Below, piece after piece: positions 1 to 9,600 of a stretch of DNA of 24,980 nt (positions within the stretch are counted from its first letter, which is position 1; the number at the start of each line of letters is the position of its first letter). The notes under the pieces were generated by a model, which saw only the letters and a list, made by a program, of their open reading frames with translations, did not search any database and was not told where the DNA came from. The translations under genes and the position numbers were made by a program. Source of the stretch: a virus; IMG/VR virus record IMGVR_UViG_3300015171_000030, positions 1 through 24,980 of that record; one strand, written 5' to 3'.

Positions 1-168
1 TGTTTGGCTTGTAGATGCTGTAATTCTAGCAATAGCAGACTGTGTTTGATCTATAGTCTTTTGGATTCTAGAAACAGCCGACTGTGTTTGAGTAGTTACT
101 ATGCGTCCATGGAACTGCCTAATGATAAATTGGCGGCCTTCAAATTGTCGTCCGCCAAACTGTCTCAT
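1..168 (-). CDS. Partial virion/tail-fibre-like protein, C-terminus outside window
   Basis: An ATG at 166-168 overlaps the TGA stop of the upstream 276-residue gene (ATGA), and the frame stays open for 56 codons to the window edge, so only the N-terminus is visible. It begins with several R-Q-F repeats (MRQFGGRQFEGRQFIIRQF), followed by two imperfect copies of a QTQSA(V/I)xRI unit about 14 residues apart, which may begin a longer helical or coiled-coil repeat. The repeat is also visible in the DNA around 20-90. The stop/start overlap makes translational coupling likely. Position at the end of the tail and fibre genes suggests a virion or host-interaction protein, but no family is recognised and the function is unknown. 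Confidence 0.65.
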   Translation of the reverse strand, partial: MRQFGGRQFEGRQFIIRQFHGRIVTTQTQSAVSRIQKTIDQTQSAIARITASTSQT

Positions 169-995
169 GCTAGTGTTACCGTGGTCCTGTTATAGTTAGC
201 ATCATAAGCAACAGTTACACGAGTTGCACTCCCATTTAGTCCTTTAAAAACTGCAGAAGATGAAGGCTCGCCAGAGGATAGTGCTACACAAACTGCTCCG
301 ATATATGCTAGTGCTAATGCTGGAGAATATCCATCGACTACGTTTGCTGAGTTGAATCCTCCAGTAGCATCTCCAGCTAATACTTGAAACACAGAAGTAT
401 TATCTGGAGTAGTCGTCCATGCGCGACCCATTGTTGCAGTTTTAGTAGATCCAACATAGCTTTGAATTAGTCTATCTTGACCGGAACCAGTACCACTTAC
501 AATTCGCAACATACAGTTGCTATACCAATTATCAGTAGCAGATGCAGAGGCATCTAAAACGGCTGTAGTCGAAGTACTACCTGCCTGCATAGTATTTCGA
601 CGCAATACCATTTTATTAATCAATTCACCTATTGATGCGGCAACAGTATGATTAGCTACTAATTCATCCCAAACAGATCCTGGCACAGCATCGAGATCAT
701 TATTGTATACTTGAATAGTATCTTGCCATCCTGATGGATTATATGTTGCATTAGTAACAAGCAAGTCCCAATAGCCAGTAGCATTGGGAGTGTATGCCGC
801 CTTATATAGCCCAGCTAAATTAGATGAGTCGACTTCAGAAACGGTAACAGTTACTGCACTATTAACTCCATTAGCAGAGAGGAGTTTCGTAAAGTTACCG
901 TTAACTAGTCCAGTAACTCCTGCACCAGCCGAATCTTTGACCCAAAAGGTAGCAGAGTAAGCAGTGCTTATTTTCCAGTCTCCACGTTCACTCAT
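165..995 (-). CDS. Putative tail/host-interaction virion protein
   Basis: This 276-residue protein looks modular. Residues ~1-100 are rich in beta-branched residues, with an Ig-like or bacterial-adhesin-like pattern (KISTAYSATFWVKDSAGAGV near the start, YTPNATGYWDLLVT near residue 70). A short helical linker follows (SVWDELVANHTVAASIGELI). The second half resembles a small beta domain often met in phage structural proteins, with the pattern GTGSGQDRLIQSYVGSTKTA followed by GRAWTTTPDNTSVF. No signal peptide or catalytic motif is seen. It follows the 154-residue gene by 22 bases and overlaps the next, partial gene by 4. Known for the pattern: it occurs in phage proteins of poorly defined role. 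A tail or fibre accessory function is inferred from context. Confidence 0.7.
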   Translation of the reverse strand: MSERGDWKISTAYSATFWVKDSAGAGVTGLVNGNFTKLLSANGVNSAVTVTVSEVDSSNLAGLYKAAYTPNATGYWDLLVTNATYNPSGWQDTIQVYNNDLDAVPGSVWDELVANHTVAASIGELINKMVLRRNTMQAGSTSTTAVLDASASATDNWYSNCMLRIVSGTGSGQDRLIQSYVGSTKTATMGRAWTTTPDNTSVFQVLAGDATGGFNSANVVDGYSPALALAYIGAVCVALSSGEPSSSAVFKGLNGSATRVTVAYDANYNRTTVTLA

Positions 996-1017
996 TGAAA
1001 CTCCTCTCTACTAATGC

Positions 1018-1482
1018 CTACTTAGAAACTTTTTCTTCAACCTTTTTCTCAGACTCATCGACAAGTTTCTCAATAGCACTTGTTAAGTCTTCATACCAAC
1101 CAGTTGTTGACTGAGGAACACCTTGAGAAGTCTCTAACCATGACTTAAAACCATCGCGAACATGCTTAAGTTCATGAATATCGGCAAACTTAAGAACAGT
1201 TGCTCCAGAGTTCTTTGCCCGCGTAATAGCATTAACTACTCTTGCCGCAATACGGAGTTCTGCTCTATTCTTGTGCCCAGGTGTAGGTGAGCCATCCACA
1301 CCTCCCTTAACTGCATTAAGTCCAGTCCTTAACATAAAAATTGAGATAAGAGAGTTTGTAGCAAAAATAGGATTCTTACGATCTGCATCATCTACAACAT
1401 AATCAATATCAAGATTAAGATCCACTGGAATTTGCCTCCTCAGGCTGTTTCGTTTTAATTCTTGAAGCCAACTGCGTCTCAC
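1018..1482 (-). CDS. Hypothetical protein, helical C-terminus
   Basis: This 154-residue protein is not recognised. Its N-terminus is basic (MRRSWLQELKRNSLRRQ), the middle is mixed, and the C-terminus is a charged helix or coiled coil (EKLVDESEKKVEEKVSK). It contains one cluster of basic and hydrophobic residues (RAELRIAARVVNAITRAK, ~72-90) that should be helical. The start overlaps the end of the 87-residue gene by four bases, so the two are probably translated together. No membrane segment or catalytic motif is visible. Location among tail and fibre genes makes a small virion component or an assembly chaperone for the fibres possible, but this is context only. Confidence 0.6.
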   Translation of the reverse strand: MRRSWLQELKRNSLRRQIPVDLNLDIDYVVDDADRKNPIFATNSLISIFMLRTGLNAVKGGVDGSPTPGHKNRAELRIAARVVNAITRAKNSGATVLKFADIHELKHVRDGFKSWLETSQGVPQSTTGWYEDLTSAIEKLVDESEKKVEEKVSK

Positions 1483-1742
1483 TTTATCACTACAGTATTT
1501 GTGGCTACGTCGACTGATACAACAGTAGAAACATCAAAACCTAGTTCTTTTGAAACTTGATCTCGACAGGCAATTGCTGCTTTAAGTCTAATTAGTTTTA
1601 GGTCATGGTTTGCTTGATGAAATGCTCTTGCAAAATCTAATTCAGTTAAATGATTCTTAAGTTCAGTCTCTATATCTCCAATAGCAGCAATCTCACGAAT
1701 TGCTGCATTGATTGCTAGAGCATCTGACATCTTGACCTTCAC
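1479..1742 (-). CDS. Hypothetical small helical protein
   Basis: This 87-residue protein is predicted by eye to be mostly helical for residues 5-65 and to end in a beta-rich tail (VSVDVATNTVVIK). It starts 9 bases after the stop of the giant Gly-rich fibre gene and overlaps the 154-residue gene by four bases. Small helical proteins directly after a fibre gene are sometimes fibre assembly chaperones, but no family is recognised. The frame is free of stops and fits the contiguous gene packing, so a real gene is likely. Confidence 0.6.
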   Translation of the reverse strand: MKVKMSDALAINAAIREIAAIGDIETELKNHLTELDFARAFHQANHDLKLIRLKAAIACRDQVSKELGFDVSTVVSVDVATNTVVIK

Positions 1743-1751
1743 GTTTGCCTC

Positions 1752-4700
1752 CTACTGTGGCGTATAGTTGCCCTGACCGTTGACTCGTGCCTGGTGCGTC
1801 AACCGAACGGTGGTCGGAGTTCCTGCCGCCCACGAAGGCGTCACGATGACGCTGACGTTCGTGCTCGACACGGTGACCGTAGTAGTCGTGGTCAGCGTCG
1901 TGTAGGTAGTAGCATCGGAGATCGCACCGTCAGTTAGGTTCGTGAACGTCGTACAGACTGCAGTTACCGTACCGCTTCGATTAGACGCAGCCACGATCGT
2001 TATTCCAGATATCGTCGAGACGTGATGCGTGCCGTCGATGACTTCGATAGTCCAGAAGACTTCGCATCCGACGCCGGTATCGGTAACGGCGTTAGTCAAG
2101 ATTGCGAACGTAGTTGGTGTCGCCGTAGTCGTGCTCAGGCTCTTGGTCTTAGATGAAATGCGGAACCGGTCATATATGGTCTGAGCAGTCGATCCCGATG
2201 CGAGGATGAAGCCGGTCTGCATCACGATGTCTGAAGTGGCGGTTCCCGTGCAGGCTCCAGACGTGATCGTCACACCGCCCGATGCCTTGTTGGTGCCGAC
2301 CCCTGCACCACCCTTGAACGATGCGAGACCGCCGGCACCAGCTACTCCAGCGCCGCCGATGACGTTGACCGCACCGCCGGTGCCTGTTCCGCCTGCCACG
2401 CCGCCGGTGAGGGATGCAGCGCCACCAGCACCGGAACCTTGGCCTGCCCCGGCGACGGCGACGAACGTTCCACCGGCACCGTTCGAGAGTCCAGCACCAG
2501 AAGTAAGCGTAAGCGTATTGCCAGTGGTGCCTGCCGTCAGGCCAGCCGTGAAGAACAGACCAGCATCGGTAGGCCCTAGAACTTGAGGAGTACCGGCTGC
2601 GTAAGTGCCACCAGTACCAAATGCGATGCCGTCGGCCGTGGTCGCAGCAGAACGGAAGTTGATTCCCTTTGCTGCCGTGATATTGATAGTTCCGCAGCCG
2701 ATGGTAGCAGTTGCATCGCCAAGACCGCCATTACCAAAGTTGAGTGCCGCAGCCCCATTCCAAGATATGCCGCTGTTAGGTGATGTGGTTGCTACTGCGT
2801 TGACGAAACCTAGCACAGCATCACTTACGATCGTCACGGCAGAGCCGCAGACTGCAAAAGGATATGCCGCCGCACCTCCGATGACGACATTGAGTGAAGC
2901 ACTTGCGATGTAGAAGTCCTGGTCGCTAGGGCCAAGGAGATGCACGGGACTAGTTCCTAGACCCGACTGCCACTGCAACGATCCAGTATTGGTAAGCGTG
3001 ATGAGTCCGACACTAGCGTTAGCTCCGCTTCCAGCTCCAGCTGTAAGTGGCCCCTTGAACGCGATTGTCGGCTGCGTGGCAGGAGTGCCTGTGCTGGCTC
3101 CCATGTCAATTACAACGCCGCCAGATGCGCGATCCGCACCAACGCCAGCACCACCGGTGATAGACGCAGCACCGCCGACACCGGCTACACCTGCTCCGCC
3201 AGCTATCGTAGCGGCTCCACCAGTACCAGTTGCTCCAGCAACGCCGCCGGTGAGTTGCGCTGCGCCACCATTGAGATTGCCATGGCCTGCACCACCCACA
3301 ACCTTAGACACGCCGCCCGTACCGTTGGTGCTGTTTGCTGCACCACCTATGAGTGAAGCTTGCCCACCAGTGCCAGTTGTGCCAGTACCAGATGCGCCAC
3401 CAGTTACGCCAATACCACCGGTTACTTGAGCAGCACCGCCAGTGCCGGTCGAGTTCGAGCCAACTGATGCAGTTCCACCAGTCAACTTAGCAGCACCGCC
3501 GTTATTGGATGAGTTGGAAACTGTAATTGCGCCACCAACCAGTGATGCAATACCGCCATTGCCGGAAGTTGCTCCGCCGTCACCGGCTGTCCAAGTAACT
3601 GCTCCAGCAGTTCCAGTGTCAGACTGTCCAGCCTTACCAGTTATCGAACCGGCGGCAGTAGAACTAACCGACTGCAATGCTGCCGCAGCGATAGTGAACT
3701 GTGTGTTATCAATGGTTAGAACTGCAACAGGGGTGTTGACTCCAGTTCCAGTTGCAGCCACAACAGGAATCTTGAAGAGGATCTGGGTCGCAGCACCAGC
3801 ACCAGTTGATGCACCAGTCGAGATTACAACGCCACCACCTGAAACGTCAGTTCCTGCGCCAGATGCACCGCCGGTGAGTTGGGCGGCACCGCCTACTCCA
3901 GTGCCTTGCCCAGCGCCAGCTACGACCTTTGAGACACCGCCGAGTGCATTGGAAGCCGTCCCTGCTCCACCGATGAGCGAGGCGATTCCACCGTTACCTG
4001 ACGTACTCCCGCCAGCCCCAGCAGTCCATGTTACGGCTCCTGCCGTACCTGTAGCAGACTGCCCGGCAGTGCCAGCTATGCTGCCTCCGGCTACTGCGCT
4101 AACAGAAGCAAGACCAGCTGCAGCAATGGTGAACTGCGTATTGTCTAGAGAGAGAATCGTTACCGGGGTGTTTGAGCCAGTACCGGAAGCTAGGCTCTTA
4201 GCTATCTTGAAGAGGATGCTCGGCGTAGATGAACCAGTTCCTGCTCCAGTTGAAACTACTACACCGCCGCTAGGCTTATTCGTGCCTACGCCAGCGCCAC
4301 CTGCAATCGTTACGAGTCCGCCATAATCGGCAGTTGCTGCACCGCCAGTTATGTTAACTGCACCGCCTGGCGTAGGTGTGCCCGTGTTGGTTCCCAGTCC
4401 GCCAGTTACATTGGCCGCGCCTCCACCATTACTAACGTTGTTAGACGCTCCACCAGTGAGTGAAGCTGTACCGCCGACACCTAGAACGGCTCCTGCCCCT
4501 GCTGCAAGAATTAGGTTGCCGCCAGTTACGCTGACTCCACCACCAGACGTTGCTAGGCCAGCAGTAATAGTAAGCGCGTTTCCATTTGAATCAGTCGCTG
4601 CTGCCGTTGAAACTATCCAAGCACTTTGGTCGGCAGGGAAGAGAATCTGAGGTACAGATACGGAGTAAGTTCCGCCAGTCGTCCAAGTCAATCTGCCAGA

Positions 4701-5123
4701 TGCAGCAACACTATTGACTACGTTACCAGCATTGACTACGGCCCCGAGGGTAGGCGTAGCACCACCAGCAGATGCCCACGACAGTACGCCCGTTCCAGCA
4801 GCATCAGTCAATACCGTTCCAGCTGCACCGACGGCAGCAGGTAGCGTGTAGGTAGGAGTTCCTGCTATCGAGGGAACGGTGATGACCGCGTGGCCGCTCG
4901 TTGTTCCATAGATGTGGATCGCACCGGTCGTGCCTGCCGCTCCGAGGATGATGGTGCCTGTAGCTCCGGCGGCCTGGCCGAGACCGAGCGAACCGAACTG
5001 GACTGCGGAGCCAGTCGCGATGCTCTGCGGGAGTGAAAGCGTAACAGGGCCTACCGCCGCACTAGCGATAACTTGATTAGATGTTCCAGTAATCGAGTCT
5101 ACGCCGTGTGTAATGTTACGCAT
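1752..5123 (-). CDS. Giant Gly/Ala/Thr-rich repeat tail fibre protein
   Basis: This 1123-residue protein is very rich in Gly, Ala, Thr, Ser and Val. Residues ~1-160 form a less repetitive N-terminal part. Residues ~195-675 and ~890-970 consist of many short GGxxxxTGGxG-type units such as GGAAQLTGG and GGAVNITGG. A larger module of about 145 residues appears at ~288-390 and ~432-535, each copy containing LDNTQFTIAAA or IDNTQFTIAAA and TGTAGAVTWTAG; a degenerate third copy begins near 669. A motif of the type PQ(I/V)L.P.D is repeated near 158 and ~870. Residues ~985-1123 lack the repeats and may be a tip domain. The regular Gly pairs suggest a beta-helix, beta-roll or polyglycine-II fibre rather than collagen, since there is no G-X-Y register. 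A start signal AAGGAG lies 7 bases before ATG. Its base composition is richer in G+C than both neighbours. A receptor-contacting fibre is inferred. Confidence 0.75.
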   Translation of the reverse strand: MRNITHGVDSITGTSNQVIASAAVGPVTLSLPQSIATGSAVQFGSLGLGQAAGATGTIILGAAGTTGAIHIYGTTSGHAVITVPSIAGTPTYTLPAAVGAAGTVLTDAAGTGVLSWASAGGATPTLGAVVNAGNVVNSVAASGRLTWTTGGTYSVSVPQILFPADQSAWIVSTAAATDSNGNALTITAGLATSGGGVSVTGGNLILAAGAGAVLGVGGTASLTGGASNNVSNGGGAANVTGGLGTNTGTPTPGGAVNITGGAATADYGGLVTIAGGAGVGTNKPSGGVVVSTGAGTGSSTPSILFKIAKSLASGTGSNTPVTILSLDNTQFTIAAAGLASVSAVAGGSIAGTAGQSATGTAGAVTWTAGAGGSTSGNGGIASLIGGAGTASNALGGVSKVVAGAGQGTGVGGAAQLTGGASGAGTDVSGGGVVISTGASTGAGAATQILFKIPVVAATGTGVNTPVAVLTIDNTQFTIAAAALQSVSSTAAGSITGKAGQSDTGTAGAVTWTAGDGGATSGNGGIASLVGGAITVSNSSNNGGAAKLTGGTASVGSNSTGTGGAAQVTGGIGVTGGASGTGTTGTGGQASLIGGAANSTNGTGGVSKVVGGAGHGNLNGGAAQLTGGVAGATGTGGAATIAGGAGVAGVGGAASITGGAGVGADRASGGVVIDMGASTGTPATQPTIAFKGPLTAGAGSGANASVGLITLTNTGSLQWQSGLGTSPVHLLGPSDQDFYIASASLNVVIGGAAAYPFAVCGSAVTIVSDAVLGFVNAVATTSPNSGISWNGAAALNFGNGGLGDATATIGCGTINITAAKGINFRSAATTADGIAFGTGGTYAAGTPQVLGPTDAGLFFTAGLTAGTTGNTLTLTSGAGLSNGAGGTFVAVAGAGQGSGAGGAASLTGGVAGGTGTGGAVNVIGGAGVAGAGGLASFKGGAGVGTNKASGGVTITSGACTGTATSDIVMQTGFILASGSTAQTIYDRFRISSKTKSLSTTTATPTTFAILTNAVTDTGVGCEVFWTIEVIDGTHHVSTISGITIVAASNRSGTVTAVCTTFTNLTDGAISDATTYTTLTTTTTVTVSSTNVSVIVTPSWAAGTPTTVRLTHQARVNGQGNYTPQ

Positions 5124-5134
5124 TGGTGAACTCC

Positions 5135-5539
5135 TTATTCAACAAATACAGTGACTTTTTTGTTTTCAGCTTCCCAACCAATGAAGTGCTTCACATTGAT
5201 ACCAGAAGGCTGCCCATTTATAAAGTCACGGGTTACTCGTCTGAAATAAATTAAGTTCAATTTAACATTTGTAGGAGGTTGCTCGATCCAAAAAGGTTGT
5301 CCAGCAATCTCAAAATGCCCATCCATTAAATCTACTGCAACATATCTTAATGGGCTACTTCCTGCTTCAAAAACAGCAAACGACTTAACTTCATTTATTC
5401 TTTGTAATACATCGAAGAATGTATTCTTAGCCGGATCAAGTTTGGATTGACCATCGAGATGGCCCTCAAAAGGGACCATCTCGATAGTTGATCCGTCATT
5501 AAAGTGTGCAATAAAGTGAATCTTGAGAGCGGGATCCAT
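5135..5539 (-). CDS. Hypothetical protein in tail/fibre cluster
   Basis: This 134-residue protein shows a mixed alpha/beta composition with several aromatic residues (FIAHFNDGST near the start, GQPFWIEQPPTN at ~79-90, HFIGWEAENKKVTVFVE at the end). There is no signal peptide, membrane segment or known catalytic motif. It begins 3 bases after the 174-residue gene and ends 11 bases before the giant fibre gene. An imperfect hairpin lies inside its early codons (5453-5485). Its position between two structural proteins suggests a minor virion protein or fibre adaptor; no family is recognised. Confidence 0.6.
   Translation of the reverse strand: MDPALKIHFIAHFNDGSTIEMVPFEGHLDGQSKLDPAKNTFFDVLQRINEVKSFAVFEAGSSPLRYVAVDLMDGHFEIAGQPFWIEQPPTNVKLNLIYFRRVTRDFINGQPSGINVKHFIGWEAENKKVTVFVE
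5453..5485 (-). other. Intragenic stem-loop
   Basis: The ten bases at 5453-5462 (atcgagatgg) are exactly complementary to 5476-5485 (ccatctcgat). Inside them, ccct at 5463-5466 pairs with aggg at 5471-5474 around a caaa loop, with one unpaired base at 5475. The structure lies about 55-85 bases into the 134-residue gene on the transcribed strand. There is no T-run, so it is not a classic terminator. Confidence 0.5.
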
Positions 5540-5542
5540 GGT

Positions 5543-6067
5543 CTAGTTCTCATCATATCGAAGTGTAAGGGTCTGTGAAGCAATATCGCCAGCAGCAGCA
5601 TTAGAAGCCGGTTGAAGTTGTGTTGCAAGATACTGCGAGTACCCTGCTGCGGCAATAGACGATGCCGGTGACGCATCTTCTGGACCAGTCGTTGAAAAAA
5701 GAACAGTGGCACCAGAACCAATAGAAATTGCAGAAGTCATAGTTGTTGTTAGTGCCGCATTAGTTGAAGCAGATGGTGTTGCATAAGTTGAAGTAACAAC
5801 ACCTTTAAGCACGATGTTTGTAAGTGAACCAGCAGTGTGCGCCCACTTACCATTAAGAATATTGTTAAAACTGCCAGTGAACTTACCAAACTGATATTTG
5901 GTAAAGCTATTTGAACCAGCCGCAATTGGATATGATCCGTAGCCTGTTGCAACGTCATCGAGATTTTTCCAATTGCATTGGGTTACAGCAGTAGTGCGAG
6001 TAGTCCCCTTAAGAGGAGAACCTGTCTGTGCTCCATTGTCTTCGTTCCATTCAAACACGGCCGCCAT
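5543..6067 (-). CDS. Putative minor structural protein
   Basis: This 174-residue protein is rich in Ala, Ser, Thr, Asn and Gly, a composition common in virion proteins. It starts MAAVFEWNEDNGAQ, has an aromatic/Gly segment (KYQFGKFTGSFNNILNGKW, ~57-75), a low-complexity Ala/Ser/Thr stretch at ~95-115, and a C-terminus TLTLRYDEN that is probably a beta strand. A start signal AAGGAG precedes the ATG. It follows the 201-residue gene by 13 bases. No enzyme motif is visible. A fibre, tail-tip or decoration role is inferred from composition and position only. Confidence 0.65.
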   Translation of the reverse strand: MAAVFEWNEDNGAQTGSPLKGTTRTTAVTQCNWKNLDDVATGYGSYPIAAGSNSFTKYQFGKFTGSFNNILNGKWAHTAGSLTNIVLKGVVTSTYATPSASTNAALTTTMTSAISIGSGATVLFSTTGPEDASPASSIAAAGYSQYLATQLQPASNAAAGDIASQTLTLRYDEN

Positions 6068-6080
6068 GACTATAGTCTCC

Positions 6081-6686
6081 TTAGCAACTCACAGTGTAAG
6101 TGACCTTAATGAGATCGGCATTATTTACAGCGACTGTCGCCGCAAAAGCTGTCTCAGCCCAAAGAGTTCCAGTAGTTCCGCCCTTTGTTCCAATACTATT
6201 GATGAAGATACCCTTAACAACATGGGTTGCATTCATCGTAAATGTAACTGCTGTGCCGTTAGTAATAGTTACTGTGCCTGTTCCTGATGCGGCACCTGGA
6301 GTCCATGCATTTCGAGTAGCTTCATTGTAAGCTTGAAGTTCGACCCATCCAGCATGAGTAACCATTGTATCAGCAGCAGCAAAAGCTGACCACGCGGAAT
6401 TGTCTACTAGACCAATGAACCAAGTAGTAATTTGAGTAGCAGACTCAAACATGATATTGAGTAATTGCTGCTTACCAATATCAGTTATAAGATTAGTGAA
6501 GTCCTGCTTACTAAGCATCTCACCATCGCGCCAATGCTCAACATGAAACTTACCCTTAAGTCCAAAGATATCAGGAACTTGGTTAGGTGCTCGTTCTACC
6601 ACACATCCTACTTTCTCTACTAGTTGAAGAAATGAACCACCTGGTCCAGGGCCTTGAGGCCCTGGACCAGAATCAAGACTTTTCAT
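6081..6686 (-). CDS. Putative virion protein (tail/adsorption module)
   Basis: This 201-residue protein starts with an ATG that overlaps the tape measure stop (ATGA). The first ~18 residues are a Pro/Gly linker (SGPGPQGPGPGG) encoded by a perfect 13-bp hairpin. The rest resembles a family often met in phage genomes: a helix with LITDIGKQQLLNIMF (~64-78), then ITTWFIGLVDN (~85-95), EATRNAW (~120-126), a Gly/Thr-rich strand region, and a C-terminal strand ending LIKVTYTVSC. Family members are usually annotated only as phage structural or hypothetical proteins. Its place just after the tape measure gene, where tail-tip proteins are normally found, supports a tail role. A downstream start is possible, but the overlap favours this one. 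Confidence 0.7.
   Translation of the reverse strand: MKSLDSGPGPQGPGPGGSFLQLVEKVGCVVERAPNQVPDIFGLKGKFHVEHWRDGEMLSKQDFTNLITDIGKQQLLNIMFESATQITTWFIGLVDNSAWSAFAAADTMVTHAGWVELQAYNEATRNAWTPGAASGTGTVTITNGTAVTFTMNATHVVKGIFINSIGTKGGTTGTLWAETAFAATVAVNNADLIKVTYTVSC
6641..6670 (-). other. Perfect 13-bp stem-loop at the 5' end of a gene
   Basis: Bases 6641-6653 (ctggtccagggcc) are an exact reverse complement of 6658-6670, separated by a four-base loop. The hairpin starts 16 bases inside the 201-residue gene, directly after the tape measure stop, and encodes its Pro/Gly linker. No T-run follows on the transcribed strand, so attenuation, RNA processing or translation control is more likely than simple termination. 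Confidence 0.65.
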
Positions 6687-9600
6687 CAGTTCCTCAGATC
6701 AAGTGTTCCACGACGCTGTTCACGTCTCAGTGCTCTACCAATTTCAGCAGCAGTTTGCTGACTTGTTTCCTTGCCCATTACAGTGATGTGAAAGTCACCA
6801 TAACTGACACTTGAAGATGAAGTGTTGGACGAAGATTGCTGAAAAGAGTTGAAAGCTCCGGCCCTAGGGATGAAGTCGCCGCTATTCAATGATTCGAGCA
6901 ATTGACGATTTGCTGCCGTTGCTCGTTGATTAACAACGAATTCGCCACCAGTTAACATCGCCGGAATGCTATCGGTTCCAGAAAGCAGACTAGGGACAAG
7001 TCCACCATCCTTGAAACCTAAGCCTGCTGCTTTTAGCTCAAGCATCTTACGCTTATAGCCAGAGTCTGGAAAGAAAGTATTAGCTGCTCCTGGATCAGAT
7101 CTGTCGCTAGCTATTTGATCAATTTCAGCTTTTTCATGGATATTGCCAGGATCACCAAGTGCTTTTGCTTGTTCTGGCGTCTTCATATTCGCAAGTAGAT
7201 AGTTTCTTCTGTCCAGAATTTTCTTGCTTAAGCTGTTCGCGGAATCAATTTGCTTAGCAGAAGTATTGGCATTAGTCCCTTCTGGTGCCTGAACACTCTT
7301 TGGTAGTTCGGAAGGCTTGACGCCAAGTGAATTAATAACTTGCTTATCTGTTCTAGTGTCAGTTAATCCAGGAGCCTGCCCAATTAATTTAGTCTGAACA
7401 GCAAGAAGATGCTCATACTCTAAGACTAACTTAGTAATCCTATCCCGCTCTGCGTCAGTTGCCGATCTATTCTCTGCTTCATAAGTTTTCTCAACTTTAA
7501 TGAGGTCTTCTCTAATAACTCTTTTCTTCTTCAAGATATCCGCAAGCTTAGCTTCTTGATCTAGTTCTTCTTTACGTGCTGCAACTTCAGTTTTCTTATC
7601 GTCTAAGCCTTGCTGAAATTCAGCTTTGCGCGCAGCCTGAGTTTCACCAAATTGAGCTTTACGTGCAGTCTGCTCAGCTTCAAATTCAGCTTTTCTAGCT
7701 GCGGCAGCCTCACCACGTTCAGCTTCACGAGCTTTCTTCTGTTCTTCATACTCTGCTTTATGGTCAGCAATAGCTTGAAGATGTTCTTTCTTTTTCCATG
7801 CTTCATCATATGCGCGTTCTTCATTATGTATCTGAAGTGTAAGTTGATGCTCTTGTTCTTTTGAATTGCGCTCATATTCTCTGTCAGCTTCTTTTTCTTG
7901 TCTCTCTCTAATACGAACATCTTTATCGATCTTAAGTTCTTGTTGGCGAAGTTCAATACGAAATTGCTGGATGGCGTTGATCTCTGCACGTTGCTTAGTC
8001 GCACTTGCAGGGTTTGATGAAGCATACTTTTGTCTTAATTGAACTTCTTCTTGCAGCGCAGCATCGAGATCTTTGACTTCGGCTTTGTATCCGCCTAAAT
8101 CGCCAATACCTCTTGCTGATTCAGCTTTATTCTTAGCAAAGTTTTCAGCTTGCTGCACGAGCTGAAGTTGGTCATTAAGAGCCTTTTTAGGAGAAGCATG
8201 TTTTGCAGTGTCGTTCATATCAGCAACTTGCTGACGAATTTTTAGGATATCTTTTTGAGCTGAAGCTTCATCTCGATGACTTGCAAAGAGATCCTGCTCA
8301 ACTTCTTTGCGCCCCTTTGCACTTTCTGTGAATGCGGTATCTATTTCTTTAAGGTCATCAAGTTTTCTCTTATGGAGATCTTGTAAGTCATCTCGTTCTT
8401 TTTGATGTCTTTCTTGAATAGCTTCTTTATCAGCACGCAATTGTTCGCTACGAGCTTCTTTGTTGTCAGCTAATGCTTGGGATATTGCATCTTTTTGCGC
8501 ACGTTCTTTTTCAAGTCGCTCTTCTTTATCTTCAGCAAGAGATTCTCGAATTAGTTCCTTTTGCTCTTGTTCTTTTTCGATTCTTTCTTCTTTAGCAATG
8601 GCTTGCTGTTCACGACGAAGTTCTCTTGCATCTGAAATTTGGCGCTTAAGAATCTCCTGCTCATTACCAAATTGATCTTTGGGCAGATGCTGTAGTTCAT
8701 TCTCTCGAACATGTTCAGCTTGTTCGAGTGCAGAAACATACTTCAATTCAGCTTGTGCAGTCTCCTTAACTTCCTCTGTTAGACGAGACTGATAACTAAG
8801 TTGTTTTTCAATTACACCGTCTGAATTATTTACAATATTAGGTATACTTGGAGCAATAAGTTCTCCAAGTACTTTATTGAGTGAATGTCCCCAAGTCTCA
8901 AACTTGTTACTTATTTGGGCAGTAAAAGTAGCAATTTCGTGCTCGGCATTCTTTTGCATCTCTTGAGCATCTTTGTTGAACTGACCATGTGCATCACTTA
9001 GACCGGCAAGAATTTGCTTATATTGCTCCACTGACTGAGCAGACTCAGCCATAGCGCCACGAACACCGCGCATTGACTGAATTAACTTAGCAAATTCAGT
9101 ATCTGATCCGTTAGTCTTGGCACGGAGAACTTCAAAAGCACCACCAAGCCCACCAGATGTGGCAATAAGTTGATCGCCAGTCATTCCAGTAAGTTTGAAG
9201 ATCTCTTGCTTAGAGAGTAAAAGGTTAAAGAATTGCGATGCACCTTGGAATGCTTCTGTGCCAGAAAGACCCTTAGTCTTAAGCAACTCAAGAAATGCCG
9301 CAACTTCCTTGAAATTGATACCAAGTGCCTTAGCATTAGATCCTGTGCGCCCCATGAACTGAGACATCTCAGACATAGACACGCCAACATCTTTAGCAAG
9401 CTTGTTCATCACGCCAGCAGATTCTGCCGCGCCTAGATTACTCTGGCCAAAAGCCTTAATAGTAACAGTTATAGCTCGCATCGATTCCTCGACGGAGCTT
9501 CCTGTTGTAAGACTTAATTTATTGGCTTCTGTAAGCGCATCAACTGCATCCTTAGCAGAAACTACTCCAGAGGTTATTGCCGTATAGGCAGCCTTAGCTT

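Noticed and set aside
2206-4650. Several long plus-strand open frames opposite the Gly-rich fibre gene, with Pro/Ala-rich translations
   Set aside because: They are mirror images of Gly/Ala codons on the minus strand, have no ribosome sites and no protein-like composition.
7603-8739. Lys/Phe-rich frames within the tape measure coiled-coil region on both strands
   Set aside because: They result from the biased Glu/Lys/Gln codons of the coiled coil and have no start signals.
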